NCBI RefSeq assembly: GCF_014297335.1
Contig: NZ_JACOQH010000001.1
Coordinates: 434,001 to 498,000 of the forward strand
DNA length: 64,000 bases
Origin: Roseburia_D yibonii
GTDB lineage: Bacteria > Bacillota > Clostridia > Lachnospirales > Lachnospiraceae
Direction: 5' to 3'
A program made the translations under genes and the position numbers. Below the pieces are notes generated by a model, which made no database searches, was not told where the DNA came from, and saw nothing but the letters and a program-made list of their open reading frames with translations. Positions 44,545 to 53,830 of the stretch are shown here, piece by piece; the stretch's first letter is position 1; each line of letters opens with the position of its first letter.

Positions 44545-45894
44545 TTAGAAAATACGTCTTACTGCAAGGATGTCTCTGTAATATGCGGTAGAGATCTTGA
44601 TACCGCTTGACGGTGTACTTGCGTGTACAATGGATCCATTACCGATATAAATACCAACATGTCCACTGTAGCATACGATATCACCCGGCTGCATATCGGA
44701 GGTGCTGACACCATATCCCACTCCGCGCAGTGCGCTTGAAGAATGTGGAAGTGAGATTCCATACGCGCCGTATACACTCATGACAAATCCGGAACAGTCC
44801 GCTCCGTTTGTCAGGCTGGTTCCGCCATATACATACGGATTTCCAACGAACTGGCACGCATAGCCTGCAACTGAGCTTCCACCGCCGCCAGACGGGGATG
44901 AATAGGATTTGGAAGATCCTGATTCCTTGGAGGAGGATTTATCCTTGTCCTTACCCTTGGTGCTCTTTTCTTTCTCTGCCGCTGCTGCTGCCGCCGCTGC
45001 TGCCTGCTGTCTCTCTGCTTCTTCCGCTGCAAGTCTTGCCTGTTCTTCTTCTACGGTCTCTCCGTATTTATACTCGGTGGAAAGGCCGACATAATCGGTA
45101 GATACATAACCTTCACCTTCCTCAATGGAAACCTTGACCCATCCGGTGATCGACTCATCTGTAACGGTAAGATCTTCTCCGTTCGGTACAAGACCAAGGA
45201 TCTCTGCATCTGTGGACGGAGCGGTACGGACTTTCAATGTCTCCGTATTTACCGTAGCTACACGACGTCCTGCCTGTTTCGCCACATTCGCGTCACCGAC
45301 GATCAGATATTCACCTTTTATGTATCCGGTGCAATTTCCAGAAGTGATCTTGTACCAGTCTCCCTCTACGCCTTCTACGGAAGCCATGCAGTTCGTGTAC
45401 AGCTTTCCGACCGGTTCGCTGTCCTCACTCGCCGCGCTTCTGACATTGACGTAGCTCTCTACATTCGCGATCGCCACATCATTAAATTCTGCTGTCACCA
45501 CCGACGTGCTGTTATTCACAACATCGGCTGCCGCTGCCTTCGCGTTGGAATCGCTCGCTGCCTGTGCATCCGCCTGCGCTTCCTCTGCTGCTGTCTGTGC
45601 TTCTGCCGCCTGGATCTCTGCCACATCGCTTGTTCCCGTCGACTGGATCTGCGACATCGTAGATGTGATTCCCGCTACGGTTGTTGTCTCATCCGCCAGC
45701 CCGGATACCGCCGTATCCGCCGTTGCATTCTGCGACTGCGTGGATGTCTGTGCCGCAGATGCCACCTGGGTGCTCGCGTTTCCGGATACCGCACATGCGC
45801 CCGCAAACGGTGCCGCATAAGTAACTACCGGTGTACCGGAAAGTGCCACAACACTGAGTGCAATCGCTGCCAGCTTCATGATTTTATTCTTCAT
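44545..45894 (-). CDS. Secreted SH3-NlpC/P60 peptidoglycan endopeptidase
   Basis: 449 residues. Signal peptide MKNKIMKLAAIALSVVALSG to about TYA. An Ala/Gln/Thr-rich segment is followed by two bacterial SH3 domains (VNVRSAASEDSEPVGKLYTN near 150; LKVRTAPSTDAEILGLVPNG near 220). A charged linker with an Ala run and KDKDKSS comes next, then the NlpC/P60 domain with DCSGFVMSVYGAYGI (Cys), SGHVGIYIGNG (His) and IVHAS. It cuts stem peptides in the cell wall. Own terminator; the leader region is AT-rich. Confidence 0.95.
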   Translation of the reverse strand: MKNKIMKLAAIALSVVALSGTPVVTYAAPFAGACAVSGNASTQVASAAQTSTQSQNATADTAVSGLADETTTVAGITSTMSQIQSTGTSDVAEIQAAEAQTAAEEAQADAQAASDSNAKAAAADVVNNSTSVVTAEFNDVAIANVESYVNVRSAASEDSEPVGKLYTNCMASVEGVEGDWYKITSGNCTGYIKGEYLIVGDANVAKQAGRRVATVNTETLKVRTAPSTDAEILGLVPNGEDLTVTDESITGWVKVSIEEGEGYVSTDYVGLSTEYKYGETVEEEQARLAAEEAERQQAAAAAAAAAEKEKSTKGKDKDKSSSKESGSSKSYSSPSGGGGSSVAGYACQFVGNPYVYGGTSLTNGADCSGFVMSVYGAYGISLPHSSSALRGVGYGVSTSDMQPGDIVCYSGHVGIYIGNGSIVHASTPSSGIKISTAYYRDILAVRRIF

Positions 45895-46024
45895 CGAAAT
45901 CCTCCATATCAGTTTTCGTACATTTCTCGTTTGTTATTTGTTACAAATTTATTACATTTATTACATGGTTATTATAGCAAAGGGTTTCCCCACTGTCAAC
46001 CGTGTTATCCTGGAATATTTTTCC

Positions 46025-46939
46025 TTATAATCCATGCAGATACTCTTCCACTGCGGTGATCGCGTTCGCTCCGTCCGCCGCCGCGGTGATGACCTGTCTG
46101 AGCGGCTTTGTTCTAAGATCTCCTGCCGCAAAGATCCCCGGTCTGCTCGTCTTTGTATCTTCTCCCGCGATAATGTATCCGGCATCATCCATTTTTACGA
46201 GACCGGAAAAACTCTCCGTGTTCGGCATCGTGCCAACCGCAATGAACACTCCGTCCACCGGAAGGCTTCTTTTTTCCTTTGTCTTCTTATTAGAGATGTC
46301 GATCGACTGAACCTGTCCTTCTCCTTTGATCTCCTCGATAACGGTATCAAGTACCAGTTCGATGTTTTCGGTTTTTTTCACCTGTTCCTGCAAGACCTTC
46401 GCACCACGGAATTCGTCCCTGCGGTGGATCAGATATACTTTGCTGCAGCCACGCGCGAGAAAAAGCGCATCCTCCAGCGCGACATCGCCGCCGCCTGCCA
46501 CTGCAACTGTTTTCCCACGGAAGAACGCGCCATCGCAGGTCGCGCAGTAGGAAACTCCCATTCCGCCAAGTTCCTGTTCTCCCGGCACTCCGAGTTTCCG
46601 GTGATCCGCTCCGGTTGCAAGGATCACGGTCTTTGCTTCATAGTCACCCTTGTCCGTGCTGATCTTCTTCACATCGCCATCTGCCGATATGCCCTTCACC
46701 TCTGCCGTGACAAATTCAGCTTCCATCTTTTTGGCATGTTCCATGAACTTCTGTCCGAGTTCAAAGCCGCCGATCCCCGGAAGCCCCGGATAATTATCCA
46801 CCTCATCCGTATTTAGGATCTGTCCGCCGCTCATTGGCTGTTTTTCGATCACGAGCGTGCTCAAACGCGCGCGCTTTCCATATATTGCTGCCGCAAGTCC
46901 TGCCGGACCGCTGCCTATTATGATCACATCGTATGTCAT
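46025..46939 (-). CDS. trxB: Thioredoxin reductase
   Basis: 304 residues. FAD motif IIGSGPAGLAAAIYG, redox-active YCATCDGAFFRGK (CATC), NADPH motif VAGGGDVALEDALFL, and the C-terminal FAD motif FAAGDLRTKPLRQVITAAAD. It reduces thioredoxin with NADPH. Monocistronic. Confidence 0.96.
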   Translation of the reverse strand: MTYDVIIIGSGPAGLAAAIYGKRARLSTLVIEKQPMSGGQILNTDEVDNYPGLPGIGGFELGQKFMEHAKKMEAEFVTAEVKGISADGDVKKISTDKGDYEAKTVILATGADHRKLGVPGEQELGGMGVSYCATCDGAFFRGKTVAVAGGGDVALEDALFLARGCSKVYLIHRRDEFRGAKVLQEQVKKTENIELVLDTVIEEIKGEGQVQSIDISNKKTKEKRSLPVDGVFIAVGTMPNTESFSGLVKMDDAGYIIAGEDTKTSRPGIFAAGDLRTKPLRQVITAAADGANAITAVEEYLHGL

Positions 46940-47032
46940 TGTCGTTTTCCTTTCCCAAAAAACTACACTTCTTTTATACTATTACATTATTTTGAACATT
47001 TTATGAATTTTTGTACTTTTTTTACTTTTTTC

Positions 47033-47061
47033 TTGTTTTCCCGATGCTTCCATGCCATAAT
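47033..47061 (+). promoter_or_regulatory. Promoter of yjfB
   Basis: TTGTTT, 17-bp spacer, CATAAT, 43 bp before the start codon. Confidence 0.45.
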
Positions 47062-47103
47062 GAAATTAACTAAAGTTTATTTCCATGCAAGGAGGTGGAT
47101 GCT

Positions 47104-47292
47104 ATGGGAATTGATTCTTTGACTTCCATTGCGCTATCTGCACTGGATATGCCGAGTACCAGCACCGACATCGGGATTGCCGTACTTGGAAAGCAGCTCG
47201 ATCTCAGTGAGACGATGGGCGACAGCATGGTTCGTGCCATGGAGCTTTCCGTCAATCCAAACGTTGGCAGCAACATCGACATTTATGTTTAA
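47104..47292 (+). CDS. YjfB family putative motility protein
   Basis: 62 residues from ATG 47104, behind AAGGAGGTGG. The sequence MGIDSLTSIALSALDMPSTS then DIGIAVLGKQLDLSETMGDS fits the YjfB family, small proteins found in flagellated Firmicutes, with unknown function. It is one of few plus-strand genes and is followed by its own terminator, next to fliB. Confidence 0.85.
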   Translation: MGIDSLTSIALSALDMPSTSTDIGIAVLGKQLDLSETMGDSMVRAMELSVNPNVGSNIDIYV

Positions 47293-47297
47293 AAAGA

Positions 47298-47335
47298 AGC
47301 GGACTGTCGCTGTATGGCAGTCCGCTCTTTCTTTT
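47298..47335 (+). terminator. Intrinsic terminator after yjfB
   Basis: GCGGACTG...CAGTCCGC stem followed by TCTTTCTTTT, 6 bp after the stop. Confidence 0.85.
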
Positions 47336-47342
47336 CCGCCGC

Positions 47343-48545
47343 TTACCGGATCGCGCGCACCTGTTCACGCATCTGTTCAAGCGAAAATATTTCCTCAAAG
47401 TCAAAATCTTCCGCGAGATTTTCCAGATTTTCTTCGGAGTGCTCCATCTCCCTCGCGTAGATCCGCGCCACATCGACCCGGTCTTCGACCGAATAGCGGT
47501 GTCCGTTGTCGAGATAGCGCACCACATCCATATCCCGGATCATCAAAAAACTTGTCACCGCAAGTTTTGCCTGGCTGAGAAAACGGTAGTCATAGACCGC
47601 CCGCATAAAATGGCGGTAGGTAAAATAACACAGGATCTGTTCCCACTCATAATATCTGTCATGGTAAAACTCCGCAAATTCATTATGTAAACCAATGTAA
47701 TCCGCTTCCGTTTTGTCCTCTCCCGCAAGCGTCTCGAGCAGATGTGCCAGCGTTCCCGGCCATTCCTCATCGAGTATTTCCATCGGCTCATAAAATCCCG
47801 CGCGTTCCCGCATGGCTTCCAGCTGGTTTAACGCAAAATCACTTTCATATTCCGGCAGTTTCTGTTCCGTCTTCATCTCTGCGATCACCGCTTCGATCTT
47901 CCACGGCTCCTCCCAGTTTAAGCATTCCTGCACCCGGTCGGCAAAGACCAGATATTCTTCCAGCCGCGCGCCAAGCGGTTTTTCCCGGTTCTGCAGCAGG
48001 GCAAGCGCGTAATCCCGCGCCTCTCTGATATATTCCCAGTCCTCTCTTGTATCGACATCTTCCTCATCTTCATCCACTTCCGGTTCATCCGTATCGTCCG
48101 CATACTGTGTCTCTTGCTCCGGCACCGGTTCATCCGGGATCTCCCGCTCCACGATCCGAAACGGTTTCTCCTCGGCAAAGATCAGGCGACAGGCCTCCTC
48201 ACAGGAAAGTCCGAGACAGCGCTCCATGATATTTCCATAGGTAAACGTCACTCTCGGATAATCCGTACAGGTCTCGCAAAGTGTATCCTCGCCAAGTTCC
48301 GTATAGATATCACAGAGATTTTTTTCATTCAGAAACGGACAGCGGTTGTTGATCAGAATGAAACTGTCCTCTTCTCCCTCCGACATATTCTGCCGCAGGC
48401 GGTCTCCGAACGCTCCCGGAACCGCCTTGTAGTAATCAAAGGTTTTTTCATCGATCTCTACTTCCCAGCCGGCGCAGCAGCTGTGGCGGCAGCGCCCGGC
48501 AATACACTCAAATTCATCAAAATAGTCTGGAACCCGCAGTATCAT
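47343..48545 (-). CDS. fliB: Flagellin lysine-N-methylase
   Basis: 400 residues from ATG 48545 (MILRVPDYFDEFECIAGRCR), GGAGG upstream; a GTG 24 bp earlier is less likely. Cys-rich N-terminus: CRHSCCAGWEVEID, then NRCPFLNEKNLCDIY and DTLCETCTDYPRV, as in the FliB family. An acidic insert sits near residue 150-175. FliB methylates flagellin lysines in motile bacteria, so the host probably has flagella. The start is 1 bp past the pepF stop region, so it is co-transcribed with pepF. Confidence 0.92.
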   Translation of the reverse strand: MILRVPDYFDEFECIAGRCRHSCCAGWEVEIDEKTFDYYKAVPGAFGDRLRQNMSEGEEDSFILINNRCPFLNEKNLCDIYTELGEDTLCETCTDYPRVTFTYGNIMERCLGLSCEEACRLIFAEEKPFRIVEREIPDEPVPEQETQYADDTDEPEVDEDEEDVDTREDWEYIREARDYALALLQNREKPLGARLEEYLVFADRVQECLNWEEPWKIEAVIAEMKTEQKLPEYESDFALNQLEAMRERAGFYEPMEILDEEWPGTLAHLLETLAGEDKTEADYIGLHNEFAEFYHDRYYEWEQILCYFTYRHFMRAVYDYRFLSQAKLAVTSFLMIRDMDVVRYLDNGHRYSVEDRVDVARIYAREMEHSEENLENLAEDFDFEEIFSLEQMREQVRAIR

Positions 48546-48546
48546 C

Positions 48547-50349
48547 TTACAGTAATTCCTCCAATTCACTCACCAGTTCTTCAAACAGCTGCAGGGCATC
48601 CTCCACCGGCTTTGGTGTGGAGATATCCACTCCCGCCATTTTTAAGAGTTCGATCGGATCTTTGGAGCATCCGCCTTTTAAGAACTTCATATAATCGGCA
48701 ACGCCCGCCTCTCCCATCTCGAGGATCCTTTTCGACAGGGCGATTGCACAGGAAAAACCGGTTGCGTACTGATACACATAAAATTCCGTATAAAAATGCG
48801 GAATGCGCGCCCACTCCAGCGCGATCTGCGGATCCGATACCATTTCCTCTCCGAAATATTTCCGGTTCAGATCCATATATACCGCGCACAGACGCTCTGC
48901 TGTCAGCGATTCGCCCTTCGCGTACATCTCGTGCGTGATCTTTTCAAACTCCGCAAACATGGTCTGGCGGAATAATGTTCCCTTAAACTGGTCGATAAAA
49001 TGGTTTAAAAGATACGCTTTTTCCTTCTTATCTTTGCTTTCCTTTAACAGATACTGCATTAGCAGTGACTCATTGCAGGTAGACGCGACTTCCGCGACAA
49101 AGATCAGATAACCGGAATACACATAAGGCTGATTCGCGTTGGAATACCAGCTGTGCAGTGCATGCCCCATCTCGTGCGCAAGCGTAAACACGTCATCCAG
49201 TTTTCCCTGATAATTCAAAAGCACATACGGATGCGTGCCATAGGCACCCCAGGAATACGCGCCGCTGCGTTTTCCCCGGTTCTCATAGACATCGATCCAG
49301 CGATGGTCAAATCCCTCTTCCAGATGACTCACATATTCTTCGCCCATCGGCGCAAGTCCGCGTTTTACGATCTCTTTTGCTTCCGCGAACGGGATCTTTT
49401 TCGTCTGATCCGCCACAAGCGGCACATACACGTCGTACATGTGGAGTTCCTCCACGCCAAGCGCGCGTTTGCGCAGTGCCACATAACGGTACATTGCCGG
49501 CAGGAAACGGTGAACGGTTTCGATCAGATTGTCGTAGACTTCCGTCGGAATATTTCCCGGCGCAAGCGCGGCAGCAAGCGCAGAAGGATATTTTCTTACG
49601 TCCGCATAGAATTTCGCTTTTTTCACATTCGCGCTGTAAGTCGCCGCCAGCGTATTCTTAAACTGATCGTAGGTCTGATACAGTGCCTCAAATGCCTCTT
49701 TCCGCACCCTGCGGTCACTGCTCTCCATAAATCCGCCAAACCGCCCATGCGTCAGTTCCACTTCTTTTCCATTTTCATCCCGGATCGTTCCAAACTTCGC
49801 GTCCGCGTCATTGAACATGGAAAAAATATCATCCGGCGCAGTTGCCATTTCATACGTCTTTGCAAGGATCTCCTCCCCGGCAGCGGACAGCGTGTGCTCC
49901 TTTCTCCGCCATATCCGGTCGATCAGAAGCCGGTATTTTTCAAGCTTTGGATCTTCCTTTAAAAATCCCTGCATCCTGCTCTCCTCCATTGCAAGCAGCT
50001 CCGGCTCGAAAAAGGCCTCGGCAGCGGAAAGACGCGTCGCAGCGACCTGTGCCTGCGCGGCATATCCCTGATAAGTGGAATTTCCCATATCCTCGTGCAT
50101 CTTCTCATTCGAGTAAACTAACACCTTTTCAAACAGATTCTCCGTCTCATCCGCAAGCGTCAGATACGCATAAAGTGCATCCGCAGATGCACTTACCTTT
50201 CCTGCGTAGCCTTTTAACTGCGCGAGCTGTTCTTCTAACTGTTTTACCGCCGCTTCCCAGTCAGCGTCCGTCAAAAACAGATCCTCCAATGCCCATTTGT
50301 CCGCCTCCGCGATTTCTGAACGCGCCGGCAGTTTTTCTATTTCTGCCAT
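48547..50349 (-). CDS. pepF: Oligoendopeptidase F
   Basis: 600 residues, family M3B. The zinc site HEMGHALHSWYSN lies near residue 390, with the downstream Glu ligand in FVAEVASTCNESLLMQYLL. N-terminal helical part RSEIAEADKWALEDLFLTDA. Cytosolic peptide degradation. Precedes fliB. Confidence 0.96.
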   Translation of the reverse strand: MAEIEKLPARSEIAEADKWALEDLFLTDADWEAAVKQLEEQLAQLKGYAGKVSASADALYAYLTLADETENLFEKVLVYSNEKMHEDMGNSTYQGYAAQAQVAATRLSAAEAFFEPELLAMEESRMQGFLKEDPKLEKYRLLIDRIWRRKEHTLSAAGEEILAKTYEMATAPDDIFSMFNDADAKFGTIRDENGKEVELTHGRFGGFMESSDRRVRKEAFEALYQTYDQFKNTLAATYSANVKKAKFYADVRKYPSALAAALAPGNIPTEVYDNLIETVHRFLPAMYRYVALRKRALGVEELHMYDVYVPLVADQTKKIPFAEAKEIVKRGLAPMGEEYVSHLEEGFDHRWIDVYENRGKRSGAYSWGAYGTHPYVLLNYQGKLDDVFTLAHEMGHALHSWYSNANQPYVYSGYLIFVAEVASTCNESLLMQYLLKESKDKKEKAYLLNHFIDQFKGTLFRQTMFAEFEKITHEMYAKGESLTAERLCAVYMDLNRKYFGEEMVSDPQIALEWARIPHFYTEFYVYQYATGFSCAIALSKRILEMGEAGVADYMKFLKGGCSKDPIELLKMAGVDISTPKPVEDALQLFEELVSELEELL

Positions 50350-50369
50350 TGTTTTCCCCCTGTCTGATT

Positions 50370-51233
50370 TTAGTTGAGTCCCCGGAATCCTTTTCCTATG
50401 ATCTCACTGCTGTTGGTGATCGCGATAAAGGCTCCCGGTTCCGTTTTATGGATAAAATTTCGAAGCTGTACTGCCTGAGAACGTTTCATGACAGTCAGTA
50501 TGATCGTTTTTTCTTTATGTGCGTATGCGCCCTCCGCATGATAGATCGTTGCGCCGCGCTTTAACTCATTCTGGATGAATGTGCAGATCGGCTCCGGATT
50601 TTCACACACGATCGTAAAATACTTGCAGAGGTTGATGTTCTCGATCACGCCGTCAATGACAAGCGATTTTGCCATCAGTCCGCAGAATGAAAACAGTCCG
50701 GTCTCAATGTCAAAGACCAGGCTTGCCGCCACCGTGATCCCGAGATCTACCAAAAACAGTGCCATTCCGATATTTAAAGTGGAATATTTTTTTAAGATCA
50801 TCGCGATGATATCCGTGCCGCCTCCGGAGGCGTTGACATTAAAAAGGATTGCGGAACTGAACGCCGGCAGTACGATCGCGTAGATCAGCTCTAAGACCGG
50901 CTGGCTCGTGAGCGGCCCCTGCATCGGGCAGAACACGTCAAGCAGGCTGAGTCCTAGTGAGGAAAGTACACTCACATAAACGGTCTTGATGCCGAAGCCT
51001 CTGCCCAAAAACAGGAAACCAAACACCAGAAGTACCATATTGATCACAAAGTTCAATGTACTCGCGCGCAGTGCCGTAACCTGGGAGAGGACAACCGCAA
51101 GACCGGTCACCCCTCCAAACGAAAAGTTATTCGGGAATTTAAAGAAGTATACTCCCACATCCAGAATGATCGTTGCGATCGTAAGTGTGATGTACTCTAA
51201 AATCTTCTGATCCCGCTTCATATTTCTGCTCAT
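50370..51233 (-). CDS. YitT family membrane protein, copy 2
   Basis: 287 residues. It has the same architecture as the copy at 42.3 kb: helices with FGGVTGLAVVLSQVTALRAS and FNVNASGGGTDIIAMILKKY, then a DUF2179 domain (KRGATIYHAEGAYAHKEKTI, KTEPGAFIAITNSSEIIGKG). Function unknown. Confidence 0.92.
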   Translation of the reverse strand: MSRNMKRDQKILEYITLTIATIILDVGVYFFKFPNNFSFGGVTGLAVVLSQVTALRASTLNFVINMVLLVFGFLFLGRGFGIKTVYVSVLSSLGLSLLDVFCPMQGPLTSQPVLELIYAIVLPAFSSAILFNVNASGGGTDIIAMILKKYSTLNIGMALFLVDLGITVAASLVFDIETGLFSFCGLMAKSLVIDGVIENINLCKYFTIVCENPEPICTFIQNELKRGATIYHAEGAYAHKEKTIILTVMKRSQAVQLRNFIHKTEPGAFIAITNSSEIIGKGFRGLN

Positions 51234-51257
51234 CTGTACTCTATTCCTCTTATCCTT

Positions 51258-53396
51258 TTATAACATGATCCCTGATTTTTCCTTGCTCTTGTCGATCATC
51301 CGGTTCAATTTGCGGAACGGTACCGCAACGACCAGTCCAATAAAAAGACCGACGCAGACAACAATACAGAGTTTTAAAATGCATTTCCAGTAAGTCATCG
51401 CATACATACCGCCGATCGTCTCACGCAGCGCGTTCATGCCAAATGAAAACGGCAGGAAACGATAGATTGCCTGATAGATCTTCGGCAGTGTCTCGATCGG
51501 GAAAGTACCGCCCGCACCCGCAACCTGGATTACCATGATCACGACCGCAACCGCTTCTCCGACTGTCTCAAATGCCACCGTCAGCGAATAGATCAGCATC
51601 GTAAACGCAAAACTGCTCATTGCGCACGCGAACCAGAACAAAAACGGATTGTGGCACTGGATCTTGATATAAAACAGATCCCCGAGCACCGCGATCAGTG
51701 TCTGCACCTGACCGATCAGAAAGAAGGTGATGTAACGTCCGAAAAACTGCTGGTATGGCTTTGTCTCCATGATCCCCGGTTCCGGATGCACCTTTACATG
51801 TATGATCGCTACCAGGATCAGCGCCCCTACCCAGATCGCAAGTATCGTATAAAACGGTGACATCGAGGAACCGTAATTTGCGATCTCATATACCGCTTCT
51901 GTGTCAAGCGCAACCGGTGATGAGATAAAACTGCCCAGAAGTTCCGGGTCTGTCTTTAAGACATCCAGAAGTTCTTTATACTGTTCATCCCCGGTAAGTG
52001 TCGTGATGTCGGTACGGATCTGATCGAGTTTCTCTTTCATATCAACCGCCATATCACGCGAAGACACCAGCCCTTCCATTCCGGAAGAAAGCGTGTCTCC
52101 GTATTCTTCGAGCACATCCGTCACACCGCTCAAATCCCCGTCCACGCCGGAGAGGATCGCCTGTGCCGAATTCAAAGAGCCCTGCATGGAATTGATTGTA
52201 GACCGGAGCTGTGGCTTGATCGAATAGGTATAAGTGTCACCCAATGCGTTTATCTTTGTCTTACATGTCGAAATCTCGCCTAAGATCTGCTGTTCCAGTG
52301 CTTTGACCGCATCCGAACCGGCTCCCGCATTTGTGGAAACCGCCTCCAGATCCGTGGAGATCTGATCGAGCTGTGTCTGGATCTCAATCACCTGCGCGTC
52401 CACGCCGTCATACACCACGATCGATGAGGTCGTAGAACCGAACATCTGCTTTAAATACGGCATAATCGCCTGTGCTCCCGCAAGTCCGTTCGTCACGCTT
52501 CCCTCTTTTCCCTCGAGGTTTGACAGGTCATTCTGTATCATGGACGATACCTGATCCAGGGTCGTGCCTATCATATCCAGGCTGTAGCTTACCATATCAG
52601 AGACGGTATCCGCGCTTGCCGTCCCGGAAGTGACTGCTCCCTGCATCGCGTTTACCGTATTCTGCCCGTTTCCGACCAGATCGTTCAGATCCGGGATCAT
52701 CACCTGTGTCGTATCGATCAGGCTTGATGCCGAACCGGTCACGCTGATAAAGGAATTCATGATATTGATATAATTCTGCAGGTCTCCGTCAAGTTCATCC
52801 AGCCGTCCGGTCACCGCGTCAACCAGTGACACATTTCCATCCGTATCCACCAGTACATTGCTCACCTTCATTAAGGATTCCGCGATCGTACTCACGAACG
52901 TGCTGTTGACCTGTTCCTGCACTGCGGTCTTCGCCTTGGAAGTGATCTTTGGCGCGATCGCGTTCTTCTTTTCGTTTTCATAGTAGGTGATCTTCGGATG
53001 TGTGACATCTCCGCTCATGAAGCTGACCATATCCTTGGAAAAATCCTTGGAAATCACCAGTGCCGCGTAGTATTCCCCACTGTACACACCGTCCGTCGCT
53101 TCTTCCAACGTATCCGGGAATACCCAGCCTATCGTCTTGTTTTCTTTCAGCCCGGAAAGTACATTATCACCGATGTTCATCGAAATTCCCGCGACTTCTG
53201 TTCCCTCATCCTGGGAAACGACCGCGATCTTTAAATTGGATGTGGCTTCCTGCGCGTAAGGATCCCAGTTGGAAAGGATATTGAACCATGCATATAAAGA
53301 CGGGATCACAGAAAGTCCCATGATCACGACCACCGCCACCACGTTGGTGCTGAGTCTTCGGAAATCCGCACAGAAAATCTTAATTATGTTCTTCAT
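51258..53396 (-). CDS. YhgE/Pip membrane protein, copy 1
   Basis: 712 residues: first helix MKNIIKIFCADFRRLSTNVV, then about 480 residues outside with the Pip-type pattern (YENEKKNAIAPKITSKAKTA) and helical coiled segments, and five to six C-terminal ABC-2-like helices. Homologues are phage-infection or type VII-like secretion partners; the exact role is unknown. It overlaps the small membrane gene by 17 bp. Confidence 0.9.
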   Translation of the reverse strand: MKNIIKIFCADFRRLSTNVVAVVVIMGLSVIPSLYAWFNILSNWDPYAQEATSNLKIAVVSQDEGTEVAGISMNIGDNVLSGLKENKTIGWVFPDTLEEATDGVYSGEYYAALVISKDFSKDMVSFMSGDVTHPKITYYENEKKNAIAPKITSKAKTAVQEQVNSTFVSTIAESLMKVSNVLVDTDGNVSLVDAVTGRLDELDGDLQNYINIMNSFISVTGSASSLIDTTQVMIPDLNDLVGNGQNTVNAMQGAVTSGTASADTVSDMVSYSLDMIGTTLDQVSSMIQNDLSNLEGKEGSVTNGLAGAQAIMPYLKQMFGSTTSSIVVYDGVDAQVIEIQTQLDQISTDLEAVSTNAGAGSDAVKALEQQILGEISTCKTKINALGDTYTYSIKPQLRSTINSMQGSLNSAQAILSGVDGDLSGVTDVLEEYGDTLSSGMEGLVSSRDMAVDMKEKLDQIRTDITTLTGDEQYKELLDVLKTDPELLGSFISSPVALDTEAVYEIANYGSSMSPFYTILAIWVGALILVAIIHVKVHPEPGIMETKPYQQFFGRYITFFLIGQVQTLIAVLGDLFYIKIQCHNPFLFWFACAMSSFAFTMLIYSLTVAFETVGEAVAVVIMVIQVAGAGGTFPIETLPKIYQAIYRFLPFSFGMNALRETIGGMYAMTYWKCILKLCIVVCVGLFIGLVVAVPFRKLNRMIDKSKEKSGIML

Positions 53397-53814
53397 TCTT
53401 ATCTGCTCCCTCTTCCTCTATTGCAAGTGTCTCGCTGTTTAATGTCGCGTCCAGCTTTTTCACCGCGTTCTTTAACGGCCCGTCAATGGCAGGCACGCCC
53501 GGTCCGATCAGCGCTTCCACGCCGGCATCGCCGCGTTCATCCAGCTCGTTTAATTTTTCCTGTAATTTATAATCACTGTATTCTACAAAGACCAGATACG
53601 CCGCAAGGATAAACAGCGACACGATCCAAAGTACCAGAAAGATCGTTTTTGAGCTGCCTGTCCAAAACAGCATTGCGAGGAAAATCAACGGTATGATGAT
53701 CAGGCATTTCAAGCCGATACGGATCCTCTTCTGGTTTTTCAGGTGGATCTTCTGCTCATAATCCAAAAGAATGTCGTACATTCTCTCATACTTACTGTAA
53801 TTGTCTGTATTCAT
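53380..53814 (-). CDS. Small two-helix membrane protein between two yhgE genes
   Basis: 144 residues: basic N-terminus, two helices near 33-75 (CLIIIPLIFLAMLFW; FLVLWIVSLFILAAYLVFVE), and an acidic cytoplasmic tail. No family is recognised. It lies 16 bp after the second yhgE and overlaps the first, so the three form one operon and probably one complex. Confidence 0.8.
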   Translation of the reverse strand: MNTDNYSKYERMYDILLDYEQKIHLKNQKRIRIGLKCLIIIPLIFLAMLFWTGSSKTIFLVLWIVSLFILAAYLVFVEYSDYKLQEKLNELDERGDAGVEALIGPGVPAIDGPLKNAVKKLDATLNSETLAIEEEGADKNEEHN

Positions 53815-53830
53815 AAATGCCGCCCTCCTC

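Noticed and set aside
44938..45032. Ala/Gln-run repeats in the linker of the NlpC/P60 gene as a DNA repeat element
   Set aside because: Ordinary low-complexity linker codons (GCT/GCC runs) within an intact frame.
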